A DNA stretch of 64,000 nucleotides from Magnaporthiopsis rhizophila. Its lineage: Eukaryota; Ascomycota; Sordariomycetes; Magnaporthales; Magnaporthaceae. Shown here piece after piece: positions 44,381 through 55,806 of this stretch (positions are counted from its first letter, which is position 1; every line of letters begins with the position of its first letter). The DNA is taken from NCBI GenBank assembly GCA_003049465.1, contig PYSS01000045.1, forward strand, positions 1-64,000. The letters run 5' to 3'. A program made the translations under genes and the position numbers. The notes beneath the pieces are model-generated. The model did not search any database. It was not told where the DNA came from and saw only the letters and a program-made list of their open reading frames with translations.

Positions 44381-46139
44381 CTAGGCGTCGCTATTGAATA
44401 TCGCATCCTTGCACAGGAGCGCAATCTTCTTGAACAGTCGCCTCCACTCGAGAGGATCGCCCTTTGTCTTTACGAAGCGGACTTCGAGAAGCTCGTGGTC
44501 TCCCTCGAGGATGATCTTGTCGATCATGATGTCTCCGTGAAGACTTTGGCCACGCCCATCGAGGGCCTTGAACTTGACCGGCGCGATCCGGCTGGCGTCG
44601 GTGGGCGCGGGCTGGGCGGGGAGAGGCACGTTGAGCTGATGCAAAGCATCGCTGAGCTTCTGCACCAGAAGGCCGGGCGGGATGTGCGAGTAGAAGCGCG
44701 TGAGTGAGTAGGCCGGCACAATGTCGCGGAACTGTCTGGCACGTTGTGTGAGGGTGATGGGCACGCCGGGCGTCGCCGCGAACTGGCTCATCGACGGCTC
44801 CTCGGATAATATGTCAAAAGCCTCCGCCCGGCCGCGGTTGGCCTGAGAAAAGCTGGTCGCACCGCCGCCGCGCCCCCGGACCGGCTGTGTTGACGGCATA
44901 TCCATGGCGCCTACGGTCCGAAGCGTCGGCCTCTCCCAGTCAAACAGAGCGTCGGTGATGGGCGCCTCCGGCTGCGTGGCCGAGAACTTGGCGGCCCAGG
45001 GATCGGCCCCGGCGTCGGCATCCATGGCTTGCGCATCAGCGAGTGCCTGTCTCTGTGAGGGCGTTGGTGCTTGGGACAGGTCGATGTGCAGGTTCTTCAT
45101 CATCTTGGTCGCGAGGTGTATCGGGTCCGAGACGGAGCCATCGGCTGTCAGGAGGCTGTTGTGCTGCGTGAACCACGGATGCTGTCTTATCTGCGCAAAC
45201 GAGAAGCGCTTGCTCGTGTCCACGTTCATCATGCCGCGCAGCAGCGACAGCGCGGCCGACGGTACCCTCTCCCAGAGCGCGTCGGTGCTGCGGCCGTTTG
45301 TCCTAACGTACTCGCCGAACTCCCAACTGCTCGACGTCGGCTCATCCCAGGGCGTGTTGCCGACGAGCAGCACGAACAGGATCACACCGCATGACCAGAT
45401 ATCGACAACGTCAGCCGAGTACTTGAACACCTGGCTCGGGTTCCGTCTGTCGTTCTTAGCCACATCCAGAACCTCCGGGGCGATATACGGCGGGCTGCCG
45501 CACATGGTTGTGCTCTGCTTCTTCTGGCCCTTGTGCTCAAAGAGGGTTGCCATCCCAAAGTCGGCCAGCTTCAGGTCGCCAGACGCGGACATCAGAATGT
45601 TCTCGGGCTTCAAGTCGCGGTGAGCAACACCCTTGGAGTGCATGAAGCTGACGCCGCTGATAAGCTGCAGGAAGTACAGATGGGCGATCTCCTCAGGCAC
45701 GCCGACGTCGGCCTCGATCTTGTCAAAAAGATCACCGCCCTCGGCGAACTCCATGGCAATCCACTTCCAAGTCGCGTCATCACCGGTAGCGAACCACTCG
45801 ATGATGTTTGGGTGCTGGCCAATGTGCGAGTGCAGCGCCACCTCCATGCCGATCTGCTTGGCCGATATGCGGCCATGTTTCATGGCATAGCCTTTGTGAA
45901 TTAACTTCACCGCGAACACGGGGCTGTCCTTGTCCAGAGGGACGGCCTTCTTGATGCTGTCGTGGTGAGGTGGTCAGCCATGCGTATCATGAAGGCATTC
46001 GGATATAGCAGCCGCCTGATCCGAGAGGCTCCGAGCAGGACAAAACTCACGAGGCATAGGCTCCCCGACCTATTGTCTTGGAGACAAATCGGAAAGGAAG
46101 ATCATTGGGCAAAGGGTCGAGCTGGGACTGAGTTACCAT
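44381..46139 (-). CDS. chk1: DNA-damage checkpoint kinase Chk1
   Basis: Exons 46139-46051 and 45956-44381 encode 554 residues. The kinase domain starts at the N terminus as in Chk1: glycine loop GRGAYAS (split by the intron), VAIK-equivalent FAVKLIHK, catalytic HRDLKPEN (about 142), DFG (about 163) and CGSPPYIAPEVL. It ends near HPWFTQHN (about 293). Seven SQ/TQ sites fall between residues ~324 and 433, a cluster expected for ATR/Mec1-family phosphorylation. The C-terminal region (LTRFYSHIPPGLLVQKL to LEVRFVKTKGDPLEWRRLFKKI) matches the regulatory KA1-like domain of Chk1. The kinase halts the cell cycle after DNA damage or replication block. It is divergent from the UBE2C-type gene across 1.3 kb. 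Confidence 0.95.
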
Positions 46140-47420
46140 CCTGCTTGGGAGCGGTACCAACAGCCAAAGCGATGGGTACCTCGGCTGCTTAAGGTTTGCG
46201 TTGCCTGTGAGATGCCAGGTTTAGAGTGAACATGCGGTGTCGACAACCCGGACGGATGGCGATTGTGTTGGGTGATGATTAATGGTCTGATGGTATTTAT
46301 TCGTGATCGGATCGTCCAGAAAAGGACGGATGGTTTTTATTTTCGTCAAATTTGTATTCCTCGTAAAAGTCCAGGCACCAACCCAAGGCAGAAATGTCAT
46401 CTTTGATAGGCGGGGTCCACTTCCCGGCCATCAATGGAAGCAAAACACTTTCATCGCGGAGCTCCGAGATGGTTGGACATGCCCTGTCAGGCACACTAGA
46501 GGTGCCGGGCCCACCTGCTGAAATCGACCCATCAAAACCCGGACAGCGGAGGACAGCCCTGCAGCGAGCAGCGAGTATCCAGACAACATCGGTGGCAGTG
46601 ATTGTACCGTGATATAAGCAATCATATTTCTATGATACTTCTTCAACCCTGATACGCAGTACGGAGCTATCATTCCTGCAGAGGGCTTGTGTCTGTAGGG
46701 CGCCTGGGAAGGCGGGTAGAATCACACCGAGTTCATTTCACAATAGTCCCATCCGCCATTCCGCCTTCGCCCAAAGCTCCAGGCCAGATTTTTTGTTTTC
46801 TTTGAGAGAAGCGCGGCCAAACGCGACTCGAATGGCCCAGAGACTCCGCATGTCGTCGCAATGCCAAACTGTTGGCTCCAGCCCGCCCGTTAGGTCCCCC
46901 CCACTTCAGGTTCCCGCCCAGCCAGGCGGGACCCTCGAGCGACAGGGGTGGTTTATCGTGGTTGCTGGATGACCGATACGTTGGCTGGTAAACAAAGTCC
47001 ATCCAACGCATTCGGGCTCGCCTGGCCCATCGGTGTGCCGTTTTTTGTTTTTTTTCTCTTTCGACCGCAACCGCCGCTGACAGCATTCCTAGCATCCATT
47101 TTCTTTTTTCCGCAAAGACCACATAGACTTGGACCTTAACCTAGAAACTTCTTTCAACAACAAGTTCTTTATTCAGGTATGCATCCAGCAGGCCTGTGCA
47201 AGCCCGTTCGGGACGTCTTACCTTTGTGATCAGCTATATTAATCAGGACTACTCCCGCATTCCGTTATTGCAGGATTAGAAGCACAAGCAATCAACCCCA
47301 GCAACGGACGAACAAGCAGTGGGCACCAGCGCGCAAACACAACACAGAGTGTCACCTCCAGACTTCGCGGATCACCAGCCGGCCCACCACTCGTTGCACT
47401 TGACACCCCCACCGCCCACC
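46140..47420. promoter_or_regulatory. Divergent promoter region of chk1 and the UBE2C-type gene
   Basis: About 1.28 kb with no coding potential. It includes a probable 5' leader intron of the UBE2C gene (see 47177-47273). No perfect MCB (ACGCGT) site was found by eye. Confidence 0.5.
47177..47273 (+). other. Probable 5'-UTR intron of the UBE2C-type gene
   Basis: TTCAG followed by GTATGC at 47177 and TTATTGCAG ending at 47273 define a 97-base intron, about 150 bases before the ATG at 47421. Both ends fit the splice sites of coding introns nearby. Not coding, so unsupported by frame. Confidence 0.45.
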
Positions 47421-48138
47421 ATGAACTACAGCATGGAGGATAGCCAAAACTCGGCGCCCGGGACTGCGCCGGCCGCCGCCAAGGCCGGTGTCGCGAAGAA
47501 GGGACCGGACTCACAGAGCGTTACAAAGAGGTTGGTCGTCCCGTGGAAGCCAGGACGGAGGGGCTCGTCCCCTAATCCACTGCCCGGTGCAGCCTTGACT
47601 GACGACGGAGCACGGCCTTGTTCACTACCATACAGGTTGCAAACGGAGCTGATGCAGCTAATGACCTCGCCCGCGCCCGGCGTCTCGGCCTTCCCCTCGG
47701 CCGACGGGAACCTGATGTCGTGGGCCGCCACGATCGAAGGGCCCGACGACACGCCCTACACAGGCCTGACCTTCAAGCTCTCCTTCGCCTTCCCGTCCAA
47801 CTACCCGTACGCCCCGCCCACCGTCCTGTTCAAGACGCCCATATACCACCCCAACGTCGACTTCTCGGGCCGCATCTGCCTCGACATCCTCAAGGACAAG
47901 TGGACGGCCGCATACAACATCCAGACCGTGCTGCTGAGTCTGCAGAGCTTACTCGGCGAGCCAAACAAGTTAGTCGATCCTGCATTATCTTCCCTCGGAG
48001 CTCCGCGCTGACAATTTGTATCTTTTTGTGGACAGCGCATCACCGCTGAACGGCGAGGCTGCCGAACTGTGGGACAAGGACCCGGAAGAGTTCAAGCGCA
48101 AGGTCCTGGGCCGTCATCAGGATATTGAGGACGAGTGA
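47421..48138 (+). CDS. ubc11: Ubiquitin-conjugating enzyme E2, UBE2C/Ubc11 type
   Basis: Exons 47421-47530, 47636-47968 and 48036-48138 encode 181 residues. The UBC fold is complete: SVTKRLQTELMQLM helix 1, FPSNYPYAPPTV, YHPNVDFSGRICLDIL with the HPN motif and catalytic Cys (about residue 118), KDKWTAAYNIQTVLLSLQSLLGEPN, and ASPLNGEAAELW. The N-terminal extension before helix 1 and the close match of the SVTKRLQ and LLGEPN blocks place it with UBE2C (UbcH10, fission yeast Ubc11). These E2s serve the anaphase-promoting complex in cyclin destruction. The first donor is GTTGGT, less usual, but the frame across it is unambiguous. Placed head-to-head with chk1. Confidence 0.93.
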
Positions 48139-48757
48139 AGTGAAGGGGATGCGATGCACCCACCCAGTTTTTTGTTCTCTGCTTGGTTCTTTGCGGCGGT
48201 CTTGGGAGCAATGCAATAGCGGCGCGGCATTTTCCTTTAGGAGTAACGAGCGTCTCTTGGGGAATTTTCGCTTCCTTCTTTAGACTCGGCAGTGGTTGGA
48301 CATTACACGCAAGGCGCATTTCCATCTCGCCGGCTGGGTTTTAGACAGCCGGGTATTTTGGTTTGATCTGCCTCTGCTTCCAAGTCGACCAGTCAAATTG
48401 ACACAGGTGCAGCCGTCAAAGGCAGCATGCCCATCTTGGGCGAGAAAGCAGGTAGATGAGAAAAATGGCCGTTTTATACCGCCAGGATAGACCGTCAACC
48501 ATAACGTAACCCGAGGCCTTTGTGAAATGCAGATGCCTCTCCCTGTACTCCATGACAACCATTTTCCGAGATTTGCCAGTCCAGCGCCTGCGGGGTCGGG
48601 GACGCGCAAATGTTTGGTCGAGCCGCCTCGTTTGCGTCCTTTTTTTTTATTCTTGGGAATGGTTGAGGAAGCTAATGCCAATCAAAAACTCCGTAAAGCC
48701 CAGATGCCGCCAGAAAACCCGTTGTGCCGTCCATCCTCTCCTTTGTAAACGCCACTT
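48139..48757. other. Intergenic between convergent genes
   Basis: About 620 bases of 3' flanks of the E2 and eL31 genes; nothing else seen. Confidence 0.5.
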
Positions 48758-49397
48758 TTACTCCTCGACAACGACCGTGTGCAGGCCTTTGGGGTCCTTG
48801 ACGTTGACGGCCTGGACGTAGCTGTAGAGCTTCTCCTTGGCTCCCTCCTCGTCGTTTCGCCTCCGCGAAATGCGGACGCGGATCCTGTAGGGAACGCCCT
48901 TCACGCCGCCCTCCCAGACCTTCTTGTTGAGCTGGGGATCGACACGGACATCGGTGGTGCCCTAGATGCAGGTTAGCGCAAACCTCCCCCGCAAGTTCGA
49001 CCCCAAGGAGTGCCCCTCGTCCGGCCGGCCATCGGTGGTATCTGCGGCAGACGGGGCGGATGCTCTCTCGGTGAGCGCGGGTTTGCGAGGGATATTCGTA
49101 CCATAGCCAGGGTGGCGAACTTCTTGATCTCCTTGATGGCCTTGGGGGCGCGGTCTTTGAAGGTAGCGCCATGTAGCTATTGTGGCGGCACTGTCAGCGC
49201 TGTCCGAACGAGAATAGCCCAATGGCCCAACCAAAGCCACCACAGAACGAAACCAGGCCGCACAGGTCCAGATTCCGGCGCAACAGTCATCGACATACTC
49301 TCTTGTGGAGGTGGATGGTGTATTCGCGGGCGACAACATCGGCGATAGCAGAGCGCTGCTGCTTGCCCGCAGGCTTCTTGCCAGACTTAGACGACAT
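48758..49397 (-). CDS. RPL31: 60S ribosomal protein eL31
   Basis: Exons 49397-49299, 49176-49102 and 48961-48758 encode 125 residues, the usual length. Sequence blocks REYTIHLHKR, APKAIKEIKKFATLAM, VRVDPQLNKKVW and PYRIRVRISRRRN are diagnostic of eL31. It is a component of the large ribosomal subunit near the peptide exit tunnel. Two relatively long introns (122 and 140 bp) interrupt the N-terminal half, common for fungal ribosomal protein genes. Both introns fall between codons (phase 0). The gene is divergent from the Rax1-like RGS gene. Confidence 0.97.
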
Positions 49398-50291
49398 TTC
49401 TGCGGCGGAAAAAAGGGCTGGCTGTTAGGAGGCTGAGCCTTTGGTTCCGGAATCGATTCGTTCGTGTTCGTCAGGTCGTTCGGGGAGCTGGAAGGCGACC
49501 TACTGGTTACGGCGGGCGGCGGGTTGTTCCTCTTTTGCTGGGGAAAATTGATCGTGGTCGGTTCACCTTGCGCCAGGGCAGAATTCGGCACACACAAAAT
49601 TCCGTCTAGGGCAGGAGCAATAGCGGGAGGGACGTGGGACCAATAAGACGCAAGCTTAGTCAAGAGGGACCCAGATCTCCCACGTGACTGGCCCAGCAAC
49701 TTTGGCAGCTTTTGGAGCGCACGGGCCGCCCAAGCTCACACACTCCGTGGCTGATCCTGGACACGGACACGCATGCAGGCACGGCTGCCCTGTCAGGGAT
49801 GTTTTCTCTCCGCCTGCCAACCAGACTCAGACTGCATGCCAGCCTCCTCCTCCAGCCTTTTGCATTCGCATTGAGGATATGAAGATTTGCGACCCACACC
49901 CCCCTCAAGTGTGCGTCCCAGGAACACGCCTCGCATCTTCCCATTGGCGATCAGTCTAGCGCCGTCGCGATCGTGTTTTCATCAACGGCCGGATAGGCCC
50001 AGCGTCGATAATTTCTCTAATTTCCCCACATCGTGACACTTGCGCGCCGTCGCCTTTGAGTTCTGATTAGCCAGGGGCTAAATTGGGAGCACGAGCGACC
50101 AGAATCGAAAACCACCCGTCGCCAGATCCTCGTTGGGCCTCGACCGACTGGCGTTCTCACTTTACCAAAAACCAACTCATCCCCCTGCGTTCGCGCATCA
50201 ACAAGCCACACTGGCTTTAACAGCCGATCGACCTCGCGTTCGAGGACCCGGAGAATTGCAAACCGACCAGCTCCTCGTCGAGACCACCGAA
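49398..50291. promoter_or_regulatory. Divergent promoter region of RPL31 and the RGS gene
   Basis: About 890 bases without coding motifs between two start codons. No specific ribosomal-protein promoter element was recognised. Confidence 0.45.
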
Positions 50292-51538
50292 ATGGCCGAT
50301 ATGGTGTCAACGACGCCGTCGCCGCAGCCCGAATTGAACCGGGACCGACTGCCGACTCTCTTCGAGGTTCTTAGTCGACGAACGCTTCCTCCAGTCGACC
50401 TCTTCTCGTTCTACATCTACATGAGAGACCAACAGCGATCCGTGGATTATTTGGATTTCTGGTATAGACGCCTCTGTCGCTTTTTGGCAAGGAATGGATT
50501 GATAGATGGCGCTAACTCGATACTCCAGGCTCGATGTTGCCCAGCACATGACACTATGTCGTCACTACGTCCGGGAACTCCGGCGTTCGGTCCTTATTGG
50601 GACGCCGGACGCGGAGAAGGCGTCGAAGGGATCCTCGGCTATGCTGGAGGGCATGGGATCCATGGACCCCGGCGCCGGCCCGTCACGATTTCCGCACGGC
50701 AAGGAGAAGGATCAGGACGCCCAGATGTCGGCCTTCCTTAGGGAGGAGGTCGCACAAAGCGGTACCCACGACTCTCCGCAAAGCAGCGCCTCCCGTCGTC
50801 AGGCGCAGAGTGCTAGCTCTCCCCGCAACCCAACCGACTCCAACTCGCCCGAACACACGGTTGCCAGGGAAGATATCCGCGCGTCGGCCGAGAAGATACT
50901 CTATACCTTCCTGCTCCCTGGGGCCGAGAGAGAGATTGTGCTCCCCGGGTCCATCACTCAAGACGTCACTACAGCGATCGAGGACTTCGGGCGCGACGAC
51001 CCCGAAGTTTTCGACGTGGCTAAGGACTACGTCTTCCAGGCGATGGAGCGCGATGCGTACCCTGGCTTCCTGAGGATGAAGGCCCTCGGCAACCTCATTC
51101 CTCCCACGCTCATCATGCGTCTCATTATAGGCATGGTTTCTATGTTCGGCGCCTTTTGGGCCGCCTTTGTCCTCATATTCCTCGACGCCTCTAGGCAAAC
51201 CAGGCTATGGGTAAGCATATCTCGGCATATCTCGGCATATCTCGCTGTAGTATAACGAGCACCCCTGTCCCGCAAACGGTCCGCTAACCCGTCTCACGCA
51301 GCTCATCCTTCCGTTCACCGTCGGCGTCTACTGCCTAGCAGCATACCAATATTCGCTAGATCCAATCCTCGCGCTTCTCGGATTCAGCGAATACACGCCC
51401 TTCAACTTCTCACGCATCCGGGAGCCGTACGTCCGCAAGCTCCTAGCCAAACGATCAATCATGGTCCTGGCTGTCACGGCACTGATCGATGCCGCCCTGC
51501 TCGTGCTCTTCATTCTGGTTCCAGGCCGCAGACTGTAG
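50292..51538 (+). CDS. RGS-domain multi-pass membrane protein (Rax1-like)
   Basis: Exons 50292-50461, 50529-51210 and 51302-51538 encode 362 residues. An N-terminal RGS-like domain begins LPTLFEVLSRRTLPPVDLFSFYIYM and RSVDYLDFWLDVAQH. It is interrupted by a Ser-rich insert of about 95 residues and resumes at AREDIRASAEKILYTFLLPG to ERDAYPGFLRMKALGN. Three membrane spans follow at about 249-274, 285-303 and 334-357. This layout (RGS-like domain then C-terminal spans) matches yeast Rax1, which marks bud sites, and its fungal relatives. GAP activity toward a G-alpha protein is not shown for that family. The ATG at 50292 was chosen since no earlier in-frame ATG fits. Confidence 0.83.
51216..51244 (+). 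repeat. Short tandem repeat in intron 2 of the RGS gene
   Basis: CATATCTCGG occurs 2.9 times head to tail just after the 5' splice site of the intron at 51211-51301. Confidence 0.85.
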
Positions 51539-52362
51539 ATCATGTTACGTTCAATGACGGTGGCCGGATTTCATGATTGTTGGGCACGGCGAATAGGAGC
51601 ATCGGCGCTAAGCGGCCTGTCAAGACTTTATTCTTGGAGCTTTCATTCTGGTATTTTATGATTTACTTTCTTCCTTTGATCCACTTGCCATCCTGTTTTT
51701 TTCCTTTCATTTCATCACCGTTACGATCTTTATGAGTAAGGAACGGACTATTTGGCCGGTTCAGGATACCACTTATTGTACAACATCGCACCACTGGTCT
51801 CCATTTTGTCTGTTATGGGCTCTATGGACGCGTGTTTGCAGGACTCTAGAGACATGCATGCCGACTCACTGTCCACTGTCTGATATCAATCTCAAGCGAC
51901 GCGTTGATGCTATTTTCTTGCGAGGAACCGTCTAGCTCAGTCTAGGCAACTATCGGTGACGTCTCGAAAATGATGCTAGGACGGGCGCAGCTGGAGTCTG
52001 GTTTCTCCGCTGCGTCAGTGTAGATCATTCCCTTTTCGTTCCCGTCTCCTGATCCGCCTGGCCGACCGTAGGCTCGGATCGGCTTGGCTATGATTCTGCT
52101 TGGCAGAGTCTTGATGATTAGGCCCTCAGAGTAAGGGCATGTGCCGCGTAAGCAGGTATACAGCAGGGTTAGAACAGCACGCTGTCCTCACTCCCGTGAA
52201 CCAAAATAGACCCGTCGCCAAGCCAACTGAACATACCCCGATGTCCGGGTTCCGCAAGTCAGATTTCGACTCTACCCGATGTGGCAGGTGAGGTTCTGCT
52301 CGCGGAAAACGCATGTCAAAACGGTCATCATCATCCAGTTTCTCCGCCCAGTGTGAGCCCCT
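51539..52362. other. Intergenic between convergent genes
   Basis: About 820 bases, T-rich near the RGS 3' end. No gene recognised. Confidence 0.5.
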
Positions 52363-53328
52363 TTACAGTTTCCGGCGACTTGCCCTCTTGGCCTCCTCGT
52401 CGTCGTCAACATCCATGGCCTCGTCTCCCGGGTCGGCCGCGGCGCTGCTCTCCATCAAGGTGCTGCCGCGCTTCCCGAAGCCGCCGAGCCGGCGACCGGT
52501 CCCGCCCAGGGCCTTCTTACCGGCCCCGCCGTGGCCGGCGCTGCCGCTGCCGCTGCCGGGGGGTTCGCCCTGCTTCTTCTCCTCCTCCACGAGGCGGGCG
52601 AAGCGCTCGTCCCAGGCGACCTGGTCTGCGTGCCTCTTGGCAGCGGCGGCGCGCACGGCGGCAGCCTCGGCCTCGAGCGCGGCCAGGCCCTCGACGCAGC
52701 GGCCGGACCAGGCGCGCAGGGCTTCAATCATGCCCGGCACCGCGCCGGGAGCCAGATCGCGCAGCGGGGCGACGGAGCTGACGCGCACGCAGCGGGCGGC
52801 CGGGTCCAGCTTGGCCTGGACGAGCCCGGCGTAGACGGCCGAGACGACGGTGCTCTCGAGAGCGCGGGACGTAGGCAGGCCGAGCTCGCCGAGAAGGACG
52901 TCGTAAGTCAGATTGGCGCGGTCGCGGGCCAGGGTTAGCAGCGACAGCTGACGTAGCTTCTGGGCCTGGGCGTCGCTGAGCTCTGGGAGGCCGGGGGTCG
53001 ACGAGTAGGCGCGCCAGGTGCCGTGGCTGAAGATGCGGAGGAGCTGCAGGGCCGGGGCGTGCTCTGGGGACGAGGCCAGGGCCTGGATCTGCGGGCGGTC
53101 GAGCAGCTCGGCGAAGATGAAGGTGTTGGGCGCCGAGGTCGCGCGCATGACCAGGTCGGCGGCGGCGCGGGGTGAGGTCGCCGACTTGGTCAGGGCTAGG
53201 AAGGGCTGTAGGGAGGAGTTGAGGATTGGTTAGCTGCCGTTTTTGAATCGCTTTTGGGCTTCCCTCTGCACTCTGCACCTCTGGTCGGACCGCACCTCCA
53301 GCGCGTTCAGCGCCTTGACTTGCTCCAT
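52363..53328 (-). CDS. csn7: COP9 signalosome subunit 7
   Basis: Exons 53328-53296 (only 33 bp) and 53205-52363 give 291 residues. The sequence shows the CSN7 pattern: NTFIFAELLDRPQIQAL, LLRIFSHGTWRAY, LSDAQAQKLRQLSLLTLA, YDVLLGELGLPTSRALESTVVSAVYAGLVQAKLD (the PCI winged helix). A coiled coil with Ala/Glu follows at about 180-215. The tail is Gly-rich and acidic (DEAMDVDDDEE) and ends in RRKL. CSN7 is a PCI-type subunit of the complex that removes Nedd8 from cullins, regulating SCF ligases and fungal development. The 90-bp intron joins MEQVKALNALE to PFLALTKSATSP in phase 0. Confidence 0.92.
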
Positions 53329-55806
53329 CTTGTAGGCCTGCTACTCTGGCGTATTTCAGACCGATGATACTGGCGGGCGAAGCTGTTGGTTGATGAGCTT
53401 GAGAGCGGGCTGCCAACCGCATAAGGTTAGTTGCGGTTACAGTGGGGCGGGTGCCTGTTTGGGGGTGTTGCGGGGTACTAGGCCTGTCCGGTCAGAACGT
53501 CATAAATCCCAAAGGGAAAATAGATCACTTATTTCGACGAACCGCCACGCCAAGCTGTGGATTTTCAGTTCTCGATTGTTCAGACTGTTTGAAAGCCTCC
53601 ATGATATCCCGTAGGACCGAGACGTGGATTATGCGTTGAAGAAAGCGATGGGGATGTGAAAACCAGGTGCAACACAGTGGGCGAATTAAACAACGTGATA
53701 TGAAGTCGTGGTTGGCGATGTGGCCAGAGCAAGCAAGTGATATCCCGTAGAAACGATATAAACGTCCCCGTACGGTTGCAATTTTACACGCATGGGTAGC
53801 ATACAGAACCACACAGTTGGGTTGGTGCACACGATCACGGGCCTTCCATAGTGTGCATTCCATGTGGGTGTGAGAGAGCGTTTCCCCGATCTGGATGGTA
53901 GGCAAGAATATAAAAGATGCCAAAGGGATGCAGCAAAAGCACACGGGTTCGCCATAAAGGAGCCTCCTGTTAACGCTCGGGTTCTGAAAGCACCCAGGGT
54001 CAACCGAGATGCGTCGTGAAAACAAGCCTCCGATCTTTGAATCCGAACCCACTTGTTAGACCAGGGAGCCATAAATTACGAAGTGCGAAAAACATGGCAG
54101 GCTTTCCAAACGAACCAGAAGACACGGGCGGGCTTGGGACGGAAGGGAAAAGAATGTCTCCAGCGCCGCAGTGTGTGCTGTGTCATGTTTGTTTGAGGGT
54201 TTGGTTTTACCACCGTTTACCCGGGGTCTCGAGGTTGTGAATCCAGATGACCCCACAATGATGCGCGTTTGCCGACGGCCCAGCAAGGGACCGCTGCCCC
54301 CCTGGCGACAAAAAGGCTCAAATGCGATGGGGCGGCGCTTTTCGGCAGGAAGCGGGCGGACACGATCCTTGAAACATTGCCGCCACAAGGGCTCTGGAAC
54401 ACAGCCCGTACGTACTGTGCGGGAAGGACGAAGATCCTCGGGTAAGCCAGAAAGGTGTCATCAAATTGATACCCTCAGCCCGGGCTGGCTTGAGCTGAGC
54501 ACACCGAAGCGTTCGTGACCATGAATCACGACACCATTGCAGAACTATTGGATCCGCATGGGAGGCACACGGGCTGTCCCGCCCCAAAAATGGCAACCGG
54601 ATTCGGTGTTGCAGCTGTCATGGCGTGCATGCATTTAAGCTGCACCTCTTCTTCTGGAGGGTCCGCCGCCGCCACAACCTGGAAATCGATATTGCCAAGT
54701 GTCTGTTATCTCGTGGGTGGAATTCGGCATATGATTCTGGCGCGCAAAGTTTGACCGGACAAGGCCGCCGTGGCTTTCGCGTGACTGATCACCCAGGGCA
54801 GGGCGACGGCAATAATTTGTCCTGACGCCCGAAATAGGTTACGCCATCTACCGGGGCTGTTTCTTCCATCGCTTTGTCGCTGGCCCAGGGGCTGGTTGGC
54901 CTTGGTTAATTTTGGACAGCTGATCCTTCGAGCGCCAGAATTACTGTGTATTCCCGCTCCATCACCTTCAATCCCACCTATTATTAATTCATTGTAATCG
55001 CTCGGGTCCACGAGCCGATCGATGGTGACTGCTCTTCTTCCAATCTATTCTGGATAACTTGCTCTTCTTGACCCATTGTCTGAGCGCCGGACACCGTGTT
55101 GCACCATCTGCCGACATAGTCTCCTCCTGCCCGAAACGGGAGGTCCGGGCCCAGGAACAAGGGGATGTGGGTCGGTGGACCCAGGTGGGCGATAAAAAGC
55201 CCCGTCTCACAAAGGTCATGGATTGGTCTGAAAAAGGGTGAAGCGTCGGCTGGGGTGCGCGCGAGCTGACATAAACCGCAGCCAACCCATGCTGGTGTCC
55301 TCTGAAGCTGCTGACCCGTAAATCCCGACGACCACCGCCTCCATCCCCTCCACGACCTTTTTCTCTTCTTTGGTTTGGTTTTTAGTCGCAGCGTCGCATG
55401 GATTAACAGCTCGCCCAAAGGGTGCCATACCCATCCACTACCACCCTGTACATAATAGAGCGGGTTGAGAAGCGGGCTTCTCCGACCTTTTGGGTGCTTT
55501 GTTCCATCCCTTTGCGCTGGTACCAACTGAAAGCTTTGTCCACACATGCATCGCAAGCCATCTATTTTACTCCATCACCCCTGCCATTTGCTGTAGTCAG
55601 CGCCCCGGCCCATGGACGACGTTGTCGCGCGGCTGTGAGAACAAGCACTTTCAGCTACGGCGACATCTGAGGCCCGGACATCCGGGCTTCCTTGTGCATC
55701 TGCGCTGCAGCTCAAGGGGTCCAAAAAGGCGACACTCCTCGCCCCGTGCCGCCAGCAGCGCTCAGCAATCAACTTTCCCCGCCGCCACAACCCATCGTCG
55801 CCCACG
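53329..55806. other. Intergenic 2.5 kb, no gene seen
   Basis: Long region between divergent starts of csn7 and the copper ATPase. Many short frames on both strands (for example 173-190 codons, minus, near 53525-54052 and 54984-55556) have no motif, no splice logic and no family resemblance. No transposon or tandem repeat signature is visible. Confidence 0.5.

Noticed and set aside
54984..55556. 190-codon minus-strand frame between csn7 and the copper ATPase
   Set aside because: No domain and no family resemblance; probably chance in GC-rich DNA.
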